Source: Planctomycetota bacterium (GTDB taxonomy: Bacteria; Planctomycetota; Planctomycetia; Gemmatales; Gemmataceae). Taken from it: a stretch of DNA of 64,000 nucleotides. Below are positions 16,901 to 25,900 of the stretch, piece after piece (the first letter of the stretch is position 1; the number at the start of each line of letters is the position of its first letter). The stretch is taken from positions 1-64,000 of the forward strand of contig JAKBCS010000003.1 of the NCBI GenBank assembly GCA_021807595.1, read 5' to 3'. The position numbers were made by a program, and so were the translations under genes. Below the pieces are notes generated by a model. It saw only the letters and a program-made list of their open reading frames with translations, ran no database searches and had not been told where the DNA came from.

Positions 16901-17620
16901 CTACATCTGAGCGTTGATGCGTTGCTGCATGGCGTCGGAAAGCGAACGCATCGCCTTTCCGGCGGCCTCGTACTGGCGCATGCCGGAAATCATCTGCACC
17001 ATCTCGTGAACCACCTGGACGTTCGATCCCTCTCGATAGCCCTGGCGCAGCGTACCGGTAAAGGCTTGCGTCGTCGTGCCGGGCGGGGCCTGGAACAGCG
17101 TGGTACCGGCCCGGACGAGTTGCTTGGGGTCGTTGAACGCGACAAGCTCCAGCTGACCGACCGAGGTGCTATCTGCCATCACCGTGCCATCTTGGGCGAT
17201 TTGGATTTTAGCGGCGCTTTGTGGGATCGCGCCAACGCCTCGCACCGGGTAACCGCTCTGATTGACCAGCCGACCCCCAGCATTCAGCTGAAACTGGCCG
17301 TTTCGCGTGTACATCGGACCTTTGGGGCCATCGAGAACGAAAAAGCCGTCGCCTTGGAGAGCGCACTCCAGCGGATTGCCGGTTTGTTGGATCGGTCCCG
17401 CGACGAAGGAGGAAGCGTGTTGGGCAATCGCAGCGCCGTGCGGAGCAGGCGCTTTCGATCCGTCGGCGGGGGCGCTGCCCGTAGCGACATACGACGCGAA
17501 CGACAGCCCTTGCCGTCGATAACCCGGAACCGATGCATGCGCCAAGTTCTGAGCCAATACATCTTGATTTTGCAGAGCCGCGCGCATGCCGGAGGCAGCA
17601 CTGTAATAGCCTTGAAGCAT
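16901..17620 (-). CDS. flgF: Flagellar proximal rod protein, FlgF-like
   Basis: 239 aa. N-terminus MLQGYYSAASGMRAALQNQDVLAQNLAHASVPGYRRQ is a variant of the rod motif (NLAHASVPGY instead of NLANxxTxGF). Also seen are GNPLECALQGDGFFVLDGPKGPMYTRNGQF and the C-terminal REGSNVQVVHEMVQMISGMRQYEAAGKAMRSL. Its position as the first gene, before flgG, supports FlgF; a second FlgG-like rod protein is the alternative. No clear FliA-type promoter (TAAA-N15-GCCGATAA) was recognised in the 376 bases before it. Confidence 0.88.
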   Translation of the reverse strand: MLQGYYSAASGMRAALQNQDVLAQNLAHASVPGYRRQGLSFASYVATGSAPADGSKAPAPHGAAIAQHASSFVAGPIQQTGNPLECALQGDGFFVLDGPKGPMYTRNGQFQLNAGGRLVNQSGYPVRGVGAIPQSAAKIQIAQDGTVMADSTSVGQLELVAFNDPKQLVRAGTTLFQAPPGTTTQAFTGTLRQGYREGSNVQVVHEMVQMISGMRQYEAAGKAMRSLSDAMQQRINAQM

Positions 17621-17914
17621 CGGTTTCTCACTTTATCCGATCCGTGCCGATTGTAACGCTCGCTCCTGTTATCGGAAGAATACGGCATCGGCGAACAGTG
17701 TCGAAGAGAGTAAATCTTCTGAATGCGCGGTAAACGAGGGGCTTTGTGCGGGGGGCATTCGTGGGCAACGGGTAGGATTTCGCTTCCGCTTCGATCTGAC
17801 GCGCGTGCGGTCATTTACCTCGCTCGATGGTCTCGAGAAGGGCAAAGTAGGCTGAAAATGCGGGCTGGAGAGAAGAAATTACCCAAAAGGTGCGATTTTT
17901 CCCAGAATATTCGA

Positions 17915-17943
17915 TTGACAATCTCGTCCTCCCCTTCTACTCT
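17915..17943 (+). promoter_or_regulatory. Possible sigma-70-type promoter for HU gene
   Basis: TTGACA at 17915-17920 is a perfect -35 hexamer. Seventeen bases later TACTCT (17938-17943) is a poor -10 match. It lies in the 376-base gap between divergent flgF and the HU gene, about 55 bases before the HU start. No gene was seen in the rest of this gap. Confidence 0.35.
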
Positions 17944-17996
17944 CGCTCATATTGCGTAATGTTTTCCACCCCAACCGAGTATTTGTGAGGAGATCG

Positions 17997-18326
17997 ATGG
18001 CCGACAACAACGCTTCCAAGGCCAAGCCGATTTCGAAATCGGCGATGTATCAGGATCTTGCCAAGGTCACGGGACTGACGCGCAAGCAAGTGACCGAAGT
18101 CTTCGACGCCTTGACGAAACTGGTCGTCCGCGAACTGAGCAAGAAGGGTCCGGGCGTGTTCACCCTGCCGGGCGTCGTCCGCATGAAGCGGAAGAGCAAG
18201 CCGGCCACGAAGTCGCGCAAGGGCAAGAACCCCTTCACCGGCGAAGAGATCACCATCAAAGCCAAGCCGGCGCACAATGTCGTCAAGATGTTTCCGGTCA
18301 AGACGCTCAAGGAATCGATCAAGTAA
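17997..18326 (+). CDS. HU-family DNA-binding protein
   Basis: 109 aa from ATG 17997, which follows an AGGAG ribosome site at good spacing; the ORF-track start at 17952 adds residues with no support. The fold-defining parts are MYQDLAKVTGLTRKQVTEVFDALTKLVVRELSKKGPGVFTLPGVVRMKRK and the arm KPATKSRKGKNPFTGEEITIKAKPAHNVVKMFPVKTLKE. The NPFTGEEI segment replaces the NPQTGEEI seen in many HU proteins. It bends and compacts DNA as a dimer. A terminator with competing hairpins follows it. Confidence 0.93.
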   Translation: MADNNASKAKPISKSAMYQDLAKVTGLTRKQVTEVFDALTKLVVRELSKKGPGVFTLPGVVRMKRKSKPATKSRKGKNPFTGEEITIKAKPAHNVVKMFPVKTLKESIK

Positions 18327-18340
18327 GGTCGTTCCTCCTT

Positions 18341-18400
18341 CCGCGAACGTCCGCCGTTCGCGGTTTCACTCCCCCAGCGAAACCGCGAACGGCTTTCTTT
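18341..18400 (+). terminator. HU terminator with two competing stems
   Basis: CCGTTCGCGGTTTC (18354-18367) pairs exactly with GAAACCGCGAACGG (18379-18392), followed by CTTTCTTTC, a good intrinsic terminator. An earlier copy, CCGCGAACG (18341-18349), can instead pair with CGTTCGCGG (18355-18363). The two stems are mutually exclusive. The terminator lies between HU and the thuA-like gene, 33 bases before the latter's ATG. Confidence 0.7.
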
Positions 18401-18425
18401 CCCTCCCAACCAAGGAATTCTCACC

Positions 18426-19421
18426 ATGCGCAAACTCCTCTCGCTCGCCGTCGTCGCTGCCGCCCTCGTGCCGGCGCTGGCGGCCGACAACACCGACGCC
18501 AAATCGACGGACAAGATTCGCGTGCTGATTCTCGACGGACAAAACAACCACAACTGGCGCGCCACCACGCCGCTGATGAAACAAGAATTGGAAAGCTGCG
18601 GCCGATTCACCGTGGAAGTGGCCACCACTCCCGAAAGGCCGCACGCACCGGCCAAACCGAAGGACGGCCAGGATGAGGCGGCGCAGGCGAAGTACAAAAA
18701 GGCATTGGCCGAATTCAAAGACAAACAAGATAATTATACTAAAAAGATGGCTCAGTTCCATCCCGACCTGAGCAAATATCATGTGGTTCTCAGCAACTAC
18801 AACGGCGACGCCTGGTCGAAAGAGTTTCAAAAGGAACTGGAAGACCGGCTGCGCGAGGGCAAGATCGGTCTGGTCATCGTCCACGCGGCCAACAATTCGT
18901 TCGGCAACTGGACCGAGTACAACCGCATGATCGGCATGGGCTGGCGCGACAACAAATTCGGCAGCCGGCTGACGCTCGACGCCGGCGGCAACGAAGCGCG
19001 CCTTCCCAAAGGCAAGGGACCGGGCGCGGGACATGGGGCGTATCATCCGTTTCCGATTACCCTGCGCGACGCCGAGCATCCCATCACCAAGGGAATGCCG
19101 CGCGAATGGATGCACGCCGGAGACGAGCTGTATCACGGTATGCGCGGTCCCATTGAGAACGTGCATCTGTTGGCCACCGCCTTCGACGAGAAGAAGTTCG
19201 GCGGCACCGGCGAACACGAGCCGATGATGTGGACGGTTTCCTACGGCAAAGGCCGGGTCTTCCACACGCCAATGGGCCACGACGACCGCTCGATGCGCTG
19301 CATCGGTTTCGTCGGCACCCTCCAGCGCGGCACCGAATGGGCCGCTACCGGGCGCGTCACCCTGCCGCTGCCCAAAGACTTCCCGACGGCGGAGAAGACC
19401 AGTTCGCTGCCGACGAAGTGA
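18426..19421 (+). CDS. Exported ThuA-domain protein
   Basis: 331 aa. A signal peptide (MRKLLSLAVVAAALVPALAA) is followed by a ThuA domain of the class-I glutamine-amidotransferase-like fold: IRVLILDGQNNHNWRATTPLMKQELESCGRFTVEVATTP. A long charged helical insert (about residues 80-115) precedes YHVVLSNYNGD and LVIVHAANNSFGNWTEYNRMIGMGWRDN. HPITKGMPREWMHAGDELYHGMRGP and GKGRVFHTPMGHD complete the family pattern. ThuA proteins are linked to sugar (trehalose) use, and planctomycetes have many exported versions. The true substrate is unknown. An AAGGA site precedes ATG 18426. Confidence 0.88.
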   Translation: MRKLLSLAVVAAALVPALAADNTDAKSTDKIRVLILDGQNNHNWRATTPLMKQELESCGRFTVEVATTPERPHAPAKPKDGQDEAAQAKYKKALAEFKDKQDNYTKKMAQFHPDLSKYHVVLSNYNGDAWSKEFQKELEDRLREGKIGLVIVHAANNSFGNWTEYNRMIGMGWRDNKFGSRLTLDAGGNEARLPKGKGPGAGHGAYHPFPITLRDAEHPITKGMPREWMHAGDELYHGMRGPIENVHLLATAFDEKKFGGTGEHEPMMWTVSYGKGRVFHTPMGHDDRSMRCIGFVGTLQRGTEWAATGRVTLPLPKDFPTAEKTSSLPTK

Positions 19422-19660
19422 TTCGCACCGAGAGGCCATCAACAGCTTTGCGAGACAAAAAGTCGATGTCGGTTGTGAGGACTCGGACGCTATGAACCTT
19501 CTGTTTCATCTTGCAAAGCTGCTTGATGCCCTCTCTCCCCATTGTTATCGACCGAAAACCTAGCCGTTTCGCCACCGGGAGTGTACAATGATTCAGCACC
19601 TTTCATGTCTGGAATGCGGTGCATGGAGTTTCACTCTCATCTTGGAAAGAAAGGTTTTGG

Positions 19661-20152
19661 ATGAACGGCAACAAAGTCGTCGAAACGGTGTTGGCTTCAA
19701 CCCAACATCTGGTCAATTGGTTCGTCGCCGATCTGTCGGACGCCGATCTCTTGGTGCGACCAATCGATGGTTCCAATCACATCGCCTGGCAGATCGGCCA
19801 TCTGATTGCTTCGGAGGGTCGTTTGGTCAGCCAAGTGCCGGGCATGTCGGCTCCTCAGCTTCCGGCTGGCTTTGAAGAGCAGCACGCGCAAAGCATGGCG
19901 ACGAATCCTTCCACGCAGGGGTTTCTCGGCAAGCAGCAGTATGTGGACTTGTTCAACAAGGTGCGCGAGGCCACCAAGGCCGCCGTGGCCAAGCTCTCCG
20001 ACGCCGATCTGGATAAACCTACCGAGGGGCAGATGGCCGATTTCGCGCCCAAACTCGGCGATCTGTTGATTCTCGTTGCCAATCATACGATGATGCACGC
20101 CGGTCAATTCTCCGTCGTTCGCCGCAAGCTAGGCAAACCCGTATTGTTCTAA
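19661..20152 (+). CDS. DinB-family putative metal-dependent protein
   Basis: 163 aa from ATG 19661; upstream GTG 19619 is less likely. It has the four-helix DinB pattern: an N-terminal helix with HLVNWFVADLSDADLLVRPIDGSNHIAWQIGHLIASE, and a C-terminal helix NHTMMHAGQFSVVRRKLGKPVLF. The histidines in HIAWQIGH and HTMMH are in the places where DinB/YfiT proteins bind a metal ion. Some relatives use mycothiol or bacillithiol as thiol substrate, but the activity here cannot be stated. A large perfect hairpin follows the stop codon. Confidence 0.82.
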   Translation: MNGNKVVETVLASTQHLVNWFVADLSDADLLVRPIDGSNHIAWQIGHLIASEGRLVSQVPGMSAPQLPAGFEEQHAQSMATNPSTQGFLGKQQYVDLFNKVREATKAAVAKLSDADLDKPTEGQMADFAPKLGDLLILVANHTMMHAGQFSVVRRKLGKPVLF

Positions 20153-20167
20153 AACAACGGTTCCCCA

Positions 20168-20220
20168 CGATGCGCAGCGGAGCGCGTTGGCACCGCGCCG
20201 ACGCGCTCCGCTGCGCATCG
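20168..20220. repeat. Inverted repeat with 20-bp perfect arms
   Basis: CGATGCGCAGCGGAGCGCGT (20168-20187) pairs exactly with ACGCGCTCCGCTGCGCATCG (20201-20220) around a 13-base loop. It lies 15 bases after the DinB-like stop and before the amidohydrolase gene. The GATGCGGAGCG-like word recurs in the hairpins at 22.8 and 57.4 kb. It may terminate transcription, but no T-run follows. Confidence 0.75.
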
Positions 20221-20250
20221 CGGATAACAGCAATTCATGCGAGAACAGCG

Positions 20251-21279
20251 ATGAGTGCGACTGACTCCGTTCGAGTCCCCGAGTATAACGTCACCGGCCA
20301 AGATTACGCGAGCCGCCGTCATCTCCGCTACGATGGCCCGCCGATCATCGACATTCATGCGCACGTCATGCGGCCACTCAACTTCGAGAAGCCGGATGAA
20401 GTTGTCGAAGATAATGTGAATCAGCCCCGCGCCATGCTCGATGTCGCTGCGGAGTTCGGCGTCGAACGCACCTATACGATGTGCCCGCCGGAGGACATTC
20501 CAATCCTCCGCGACGCTTTCGGGGATCGCCTCGGTTTCAATGGAATGATCAACAAGAATAAGGACGAACCGGACGACGCGGCCTACCGTCTGCTCGATCG
20601 TTACCTCGAATTGGGCGTCGAGATGATCAAATTCTGGTCCGCTCCGCGTGGACGAGAGCGCGGTCTGTTCGTCGATGCTCCGTGGCGCATCGAAGCGGCG
20701 AAGCGCGCTCGCGCCGCCGGGATCCGCCTCATCATGGTCCATGTCGCCGATCCCGACATTTGGTTCCAAAAAGTCTACACGGATGCCGCGCGCTTCGGCA
20801 CCAAGGACGAGCAATATCCGCCCTTTTACCGCACGATGGAGATGTTCCCAGACTTAATCTGGATCGGTGCGCACATGAGCGGCGATCCCGAACATCCCGA
20901 TCGTCTGCAAGAAATGCTCGAACGCTATCCGAACTTTTACATCGACACCAGCGCGGCCAAATGGCAGATTCGAGAAGTGTCGGCTCACCGCGATGCTATA
21001 CGCGATCTCATTTGTCGCCATCCGACGCGCTTCCTGTTCGGTTCCGATCTGGTGACGCGCCACGCTCTGCACCGCGAACATTATGCCAGCCGCTATTGGT
21101 GCGAGCGAACCCTCTGGGAGAGCGATTGGGAAGGGCCGAGTCCCATTCAAGATCCCGATTTCACGCCGGAGGAAAATGGTCCCGCCACGCCGATGTTGCG
21201 CGGACTGGACCTGCCGCAAGACGTGCTGGAACAGGTGTATCGGACAAATGCCCTGCGTTTGCTAAAAATAAAAGGATGA
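20251..21279 (+). CDS. Amidohydrolase_2-family metal-dependent hydrolase
   Basis: 342 aa from ATG 20251 (the track's TTG start at 20170 would lie within the hairpin repeat). The TIM-barrel metal motif DIHAHVMRP is at about residues 33-41, a further histidine in LIMVHVADPD, and the HMSGDPEHPDRLQEMLERYPNFYIDTSA strand and FLFGSDLVTRH near the C-terminus give the remaining metal ligands of the family. Members hydrolyse or decarboxylate small aromatic or lactone compounds. The specific substrate is unknown. No signal peptide, so cytoplasmic. Confidence 0.85.
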   Translation: MSATDSVRVPEYNVTGQDYASRRHLRYDGPPIIDIHAHVMRPLNFEKPDEVVEDNVNQPRAMLDVAAEFGVERTYTMCPPEDIPILRDAFGDRLGFNGMINKNKDEPDDAAYRLLDRYLELGVEMIKFWSAPRGRERGLFVDAPWRIEAAKRARAAGIRLIMVHVADPDIWFQKVYTDAARFGTKDEQYPPFYRTMEMFPDLIWIGAHMSGDPEHPDRLQEMLERYPNFYIDTSAAKWQIREVSAHRDAIRDLICRHPTRFLFGSDLVTRHALHREHYASRYWCERTLWESDWEGPSPIQDPDFTPEENGPATPMLRGLDLPQDVLEQVYRTNALRLLKIKG

Positions 21280-21361
21280 ATGTTAATCGGTTCGCCGCGC
21301 GTGGGCAAGGATCACTCTTGCGCGTGCCGCGGGCCGGTAGGACTCTCGATTGAGGTATTCC

Positions 21362-22681
21362 ATGCCGTCCGAATCGTTGCCAACCATGCCCGCCGATCCG
21401 GGTTTGCCGACCGTCACACCGCCGTCGGGCAGTATGTTCTTTCGTCTGTTCGGCGTGCCGGCGATGATCGTCGGCGGTGTCGTTCTCTTGTTAATCGTCG
21501 GTCAACCCCTCCTGAACAAAGCGGGCAAGTTCTTTCTCGGCCGCGCGTGGGGAAGTGCCTCGCCGCAACAGTTTTTGCGCGATCTCGACGACTCCAACGA
21601 GGAAGTCCGCTGGCGCGCCGCCAACGATCTGGCCCAAGTGCTGCTGCGCGACGACGATCTCGCTTCCAACAGCGATTTCGCTCTCCAATTGACGCACCGC
21701 TTACGCCACGCGATCGACCGCATCGCTCCCTTCGAGAAAAACCACGCCGAACTCTTTGCCAAGCTGTCACCGTCGGAGGAGGCGAACGAACTGAAAAAGC
21801 TCGATTCGGATCGCAATTATATTCTTTTGCTGACGCAGTGCCTCGGTCACTTCATGATCCCCACTGGCACGCCGGTACTGGAAGAGTTAGCCGTTCAGCA
21901 GAGCGGATTAGACCCGCGCGCCCTGAACGCTCGACGCAGGCAAGCTCTCTGGGCGTTGGCCAATCTCGGTGAGAACCTCAAGCGTTTCGACAAACTACCG
22001 AACGAGCGGCAAACGGCGGTCTTGGCACAATTGCAATCGACCGAAACCGAGGCCGAACGAACGAAAGAAAACAAAAGCACTCTCGATTATCTTAAACAAA
22101 GGCAAGCGGGCGAGCAGCGCGCGCTGGGCTTCGATCGCGTCCTGGAGAAATGCGCCGATGCCGAGGATCCGTCGCTCCGCGGCTGGGCGGCGTTCGCCGC
22201 CAACTTCTGGAGCGGCACGACGGCGGAGAACGAACGCATCGAAAAAACCTTGCGCCGCCTGTGCGACGACTCGGGACGGGGCGAAGAAGACCTGGCCAAG
22301 CTGGAAGGAGAGAACGCCGAGCGCGAGACGGGCAGCACCGTCAAGAAGCCCGGTTTCCGCGTGCAGGCCAACGCCGCCATCGCGCTGGCGCGCCACGGCT
22401 GGAAGGTTCGCATTCCCCTGCTGCAAACTCTGCTCGATGAAGACGAGTTACAGACTATCTTTGTCGTCACATCGAAAAAAGGAACGACGGAGCAGCCCGA
22501 TCGCGGAGTGATTCTTGAGACGATGCTCAATGCCTTGAAGGCCGTCGCCGAGCTACACCGCCAAAATCCGCAACTCGATTTGTCCGCTCTACAACCGTAT
22601 CTCGACAAACTCGCTCACCATCCCAACCCGGCCGTGCAAACGGAAGCCGGTCGCGCCGTTCGGGCACTCAGCAATCCGTAA
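21362..22681 (+). CDS. Membrane-anchored HEAT-like repeat protein
   Basis: 439 aa from ATG 21362. One transmembrane helix (MIVGGVVLLLIVGQPLLNKAG, about residues 33-53) follows a Pro-rich start. The rest is helical with HEAT-like units (SPQQFLRDLDDSNEEVRWRAANDLAQVLLRD; the last units include ALKAVAELHRQNPQLDLSALQPYLDKLAHHPNPAVQTEAGRAVRAL). HEAT proteins are scaffolds. No enzymatic motif was seen. Function is unknown. It appears to be transcribed alone, after the amidohydrolase on the same strand. Confidence 0.72.
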   Translation: MPSESLPTMPADPGLPTVTPPSGSMFFRLFGVPAMIVGGVVLLLIVGQPLLNKAGKFFLGRAWGSASPQQFLRDLDDSNEEVRWRAANDLAQVLLRDDDLASNSDFALQLTHRLRHAIDRIAPFEKNHAELFAKLSPSEEANELKKLDSDRNYILLLTQCLGHFMIPTGTPVLEELAVQQSGLDPRALNARRRQALWALANLGENLKRFDKLPNERQTAVLAQLQSTETEAERTKENKSTLDYLKQRQAGEQRALGFDRVLEKCADAEDPSLRGWAAFAANFWSGTTAENERIEKTLRRLCDDSGRGEEDLAKLEGENAERETGSTVKKPGFRVQANAAIALARHGWKVRIPLLQTLLDEDELQTIFVVTSKKGTTEQPDRGVILETMLNALKAVAELHRQNPQLDLSALQPYLDKLAHHPNPAVQTEAGRAVRALSNP

Positions 22682-22809
22682 CCACTCGGCGAGTCGCTCG
22701 TGTGACGAGGTGCTTCAGATCGTGGCTCGTTTACCGGGTTCTCCTCCGCACTCAGGCGAGAGCGAGTAAGGATCTGGTCGAAATAACTTCCCGCATAAGG
22801 AGTCCGGTA

Positions 22810-22873
22810 GGGTGGGTCGATGCGGAGCGAGACCCATCATGCTCTCTCGTTCCCACGCTCCTTCGTGGGAACG
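22810..22873. repeat. Two short inverted repeats in intergenic DNA
   Basis: GGGTGGGTC...GAGACCCATC (22810-22838) flanks GATGCGGAGC, and CGTTCCCACG, CTCCTT, CGTGGGAACG (22848-22873) forms a perfect 10-bp stem. Both word types are familiar from dispersed intergenic repeats of many bacteria. They sit in the 274-base gap between two convergent genes. No other feature was seen in this gap. Confidence 0.6.
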
Positions 22874-22955
22874 AGGAGATAATTCCCAACGGTGAATACG
22901 GAACGTCATTACGAACCATGTCCTTACTTGGCGTCCCTGAATGCGGCCTCTCGAG

Positions 22956-25900
22956 TCACGGTGTTTTTTCCTTTATCAACATCTCGGCCTCGCGGTGCAG
23001 GGTTTGATAGGCGAAGCGGTCTTCCCACGATTCGTTGGGGCCGTTCTCCTTGGTACGGGTCTCCTCCGACTTGGCGAGAGCCGGTTTCGCTTCATCGGGA
23101 CGACCGAGGCGCTGGGCGGCTAATGCCGCGAGCAGCCAATCGCGGGCTTGTGGTGCGGGTTCGGAGACAGCGGTCAACTTCCGCGCGAGACTTAACGATT
23201 TCTCGAATTGTCCCGCGCGATACAATAAGAGGGTTAGGAGTCGCACCCGTTCGGTCGATTGCGGCCGCTCCATCGCCGAACGCTCGGCGCGCACCACAAG
23301 CGATTTCCAATCGCGCACCGCCCCCTCAGCCAGGGCACAAGTCCAGACAACGTGTTGAATCGTGTTCTCGTCCTTGCTTTCACCGAAGCGTTGGACGAGC
23401 CGTGCGCACCAACGGCGATAGTTGGCGTCGTCGCCGCTGGCCAACAGAGTTCGCGCGTAGTGACACCAAGCGACGGGGTCCTCTTCGCCTAGATGAATGG
23501 CTTTGGCGAAATCGGCGGCGGCTTTGGTCCACGCGCCGCGCCGGGCCTCGATTCGACCGCGCGCCGTCCACAGCGCGGCCCGATCGCCCTTGCGCTCGAT
23601 GGCCTTGGTGTATCCGGCAATTGCGTCGTCCCATTTCCCCATTGCCGCTTCGACTTCGGCTTGCCCGGCCCAAAGATCCCAGCGAGCCGCATCGCTCGCC
23701 AATGCCTTTTGAAAATCGGCTCGCGCCGCCTCCCAGTGCCGCGACGCGGCGTTGGCGCGAGCGCGACGGGCATACAAATCGGGCGTGGGTTGGGCACTTA
23801 TCAGATAATGGAGATGGAGTAACGATCCGATCCATAGACTTCGCTTTTCGCACTCCGCCGCGCCGCCAGCGTGCCACGATTTTTCGCGCTCCACGGAGGG
23901 TGAAAAATCCTTAACGTGCTTCGTTCGCGCCTCTTGCCATTCCTTGGCGAGTTCGGCACGATCGAGCGGCGCGACGGAGCCATCGTCTGCCATTCGCACG
24001 GCGGTTAACACCTCGGCGATCCGTTTAAGCTCTGGAATGGATCGCTCATCGGGTTTGAGATAGAGATGCAAGGATGTCGCCGGGTCGCCGTTTGCTCCTA
24101 CCGACGCGATCAAGTGGCCGTCCCGACTGAGCGAGACGGAGCGAATCGCCTCTTGTTCCGCATCGAGCCTCACGAGAGGGCCGATAGGCTCGCCGCTGGC
24201 CGCGTCCCAAACGCGCAAACCGTCGGCGGCAACCGTGACGATTCGCTTGCCGTCGTCGCTAAAGGCGGCGAGGGAGAGGGCGGCGCGATGTCGGATTGGC
24301 GAGCCAATCGGCTTGCCGTTGCTCGCGTCCCACACGCGCGCGCGCCGGCCGTCGTCCACGGTTACGATGCGCGTGGCGTCGGGGCTGAAGGCGGCGTTCA
24401 AAACGGCAACGCCGGGGACGATTGCAGCCGCGATCTCTCGCCCAGCATTCGCCTCCCACAAGCGGGCCGCGCCGTCCTCGCCGGAGGTAACAAGAAGCCG
24501 ACCGTTGGGGCTGAATCCGAGGTGGCGGATCGGCTTGCCGTGCCCCCAAATGGGACCAATCGCCTCCGCGCTGTTCGCGTCCCACAAGCGCAGCCCGCCC
24601 TCCACATCCAGAGTCAGCATACGTTTGCCATCGGACAGAAAGAGCGCGCGGAGCAGATCGCTTTTATGCCCCATAGGCTCTCCCACAAGCGCACTTTTCT
24701 CCACGTCCCATAAGCGTGCCTTGCCGTCTTGGCACGCCGTCAGCACGCGGCGGCCGTCGGGGCTGAAGCTGGCTTCCAGAACCGAGCGCGCATGGATCAG
24801 GGGCTGGCCGAGAAGCTCGCCCGTCGCGGCCTGCCAAACGCGAACGTGCCCCTCCAACTCGTCGCCGTTGCGAATGTGGCCGACCGTCAACACGCGCTTG
24901 CCGTCGCCGCTAAAGGCGGCAGCAGTCACGAGATTCGGATGCGGCAGTGTGCCTCCCACCGTTTCGTTCGTCGCCGTATCGTAGATGCGCACCGACGTCT
25001 CGGTCGCCCGTAGCGCGCGCTTGTGGTCGGGGCTGAGTACGACCAAACCGGCCGATGTCGAATGAGACGATCTCGGATTCGCCGAGAGAGCTTCGCTGCG
25101 ACTCAGATCCCACCAACGGACGGCGCGACCGTCGAACGTCAATAAGCGATCTCCCATCGGCGCAAACGCGGCATACCGAATCGAGTCGCCGTGCCACAGG
25201 GGAGCGAGAGCTTCTCGCCCGGATCGATAATCCCACCCCCGCGCCGCGCCATCGGCACCGAGCGTCATTACCTGGCGTCCATCCGGACTGAAAATCGCAT
25301 CGTCTATCGTTTCGTCGAGGCGCAGGCGCGGTCCCACTGGCACCCCGTTTCGAGTATCCCACACGCGCGCCGATGCGTCGCCGAAGGTCACCAGCAATCG
25401 CCCGTCGGGGCCGAACGAGGCTCCGCGCAGCTTGGAACCGTGCGGGAACGGCGGCGACAGCGACTCGCCGGTCTTCGCGTTCCACACTCGCCCCGTTCCA
25501 TCCGCTCCAGCAGTCGCCACTTTTTCGCCGTCGGGACTGAATCTCGCTTGTACGACTTCCGAGTCGTGGACGAGCGAAACGCCGATCTGTTTGCCACTGG
25601 CGATGTCCCAAATGCGTGCGCTACGATCTTGACAGACCGTCAAGATCGACTTCCCATCGGGACTAAATGCGGCGGGAATGGGACGGAGATCGCTGCCGAG
25701 CGGCTCCGCGCGAGTTGGCTCGGCCGTCGCCGTGTCGTAGGTACGCAATTCGACCTCGGTAGCTCCCATCGCTCCCAGAGGAGCTTTATCGGTGACGACG
25801 AGAAAGCGTTTGCCGTCCGGACTGAAGGCCAAGCCGACAACCGGCCCCATCAACTGCACGGCGTCCGCCAATTCCTTCCTCGATTCGACATCCCAAACTT

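Noticed and set aside
20261-20280. tRNA-like GTTCGAGTCCC stretch
   Set aside because: Lies in the amidohydrolase coding sequence; no acceptor stem or cloverleaf around it.
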